In this document: positions 6,487-6,568 of the stretch, one piece after another | How positions within the stretch are numbered: the first letter of the stretch is position 1 | Layout of the letters: the number at the start of each line of letters is the position of its first letter | From: Burkholderiales bacterium | Lineage (GTDB): Bacteria > Pseudomonadota > Gammaproteobacteria > Burkholderiales > JAEUOS01 | Length of the DNA: 6,568 nucleotides | NCBI GenBank assembly: GCA_947456845.1 | Contig: CANGUJ010000228.1 | Span: 1-6,568, forward strand | Direction of reading: 5' to 3' | Position numbers and translations under genes: made by a program | The notes under the pieces: model-generated | The model's database searches: none | Told to the model about the DNA's origin: nothing | The model's input: only the letters and a program-made list of their open reading frames with translations

Positions 6487-6500
6487 GGCGGCTAGCCGCC
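6487..6500 (-). promoter_or_regulatory. Perfect 14-bp palindrome at the dctP/dctQ junction
   Basis: GGCGGCTAGCCGCC reads the same on both strands. In the mRNA it can fold as five G-C pairs closed by a CUAG loop that contains the dctP stop, with the TTG start of dctQ immediately after it. Its first arm, GGCGG, is also the only Shine-Dalgarno-like sequence for dctQ, nine bases ahead of the start, so the fold would hide it. This could tie dctQ translation to ribosomes finishing dctP (inference). Confidence 0.45.
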
Positions 6501-6568
6501 GACTTTCGCGCGGAAGTCGGCGATGATCTTCTGCGCTTCCGGGCCCATCGGCTTGGAGTATTCCTCCC
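6492..6568 (-). CDS. dctP: C-terminal end of a probable TRAP solute-binding protein (DctP type), partial
   Basis: The frame ending at TAG (6494-6492) encodes the last 24 residues visible: EEYSKPMGPEAQ, then KIIADFRAKVGG. A charged amphipathic terminal helix of this kind is usual in periplasmic binding proteins. The assignment rests mostly on place: dctP commonly lies directly upstream of dctQ and dctM in TRAP operons, and here the stop is five bases from the dctQ start. The rest of the gene lies beyond the right edge. A different periplasmic or cytoplasmic protein is possible but less likely. Confidence 0.65.
   Translation of the reverse strand, partial: EEYSKPMGPEAQKIIADFRAKVGG

Noticed and set aside
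1..6568. CRISPR arrays, tRNA or rRNA genes, insertion sequences, long direct repeats, attachment sites, defence genes
   Set aside because: None was seen on either strand; the window is accounted for by ordinary metabolic, transport and chemotaxis genes.

Overview
The window is GC-rich, compact bacterial DNA. Gene content (a TRAP carboxylate transporter with an acyl-CoA dehydrogenase, a chemoreceptor with a four-helix sensor, an MBL-fold hydrolase) and codon use suggest a proteobacterium. A metabolically versatile, motile betaproteobacterium of the Rhodocyclales/Burkholderiales kind is my best guess; this is inference, since no rRNA or marker gene is present.

Layout from left to right. Bases 1-163 hold a possible start of a divergent minus-strand gene running off the left edge, then a short spacer. 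A plus-strand MBL-fold metallo-hydrolase (164-1123) is followed after 66 bp by a small plus-strand protein of unknown function (1190-1570). These two genes converge on a minus-strand methyl-accepting chemotaxis protein (1607-3226), with a GC-rich hairpin in the 36-bp gap between the stop codons. After a 227-bp spacer of lower GC comes a tight minus-strand block. In transcription order it is the tail of a probable dctP-type solute-binding protein (6492-6568, cut by the right edge), DctQ (5953-6486), DctM (4633-5937) and an acyl-CoA dehydrogenase (3454-4620).

How the genes fit together. The TRAP genes and the dehydrogenase are separated by only 5, 15 and 12 bp. The stop of dctM lies inside the ribosome-binding site of the dehydrogenase, so they almost certainly form one operon. 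The reading is that a carboxylate is imported by the TRAP system, converted to a CoA thioester by enzymes outside the window, and alpha,beta-dehydrogenated by the flavoprotein. The chemoreceptor on the same strand downstream could sense the same compound, but this rests only on proximity.

I see no mobile element, CRISPR array, tRNA, rRNA or other sign of a new defence or genetic system. The less ordinary points are a 14-bp perfect palindrome spanning the dctP stop just before a TTG-started dctQ, the unrecognised 126-residue protein, a receptor with an altered residue near its signalling tip, and the lower GC of the receptor's sensor half.
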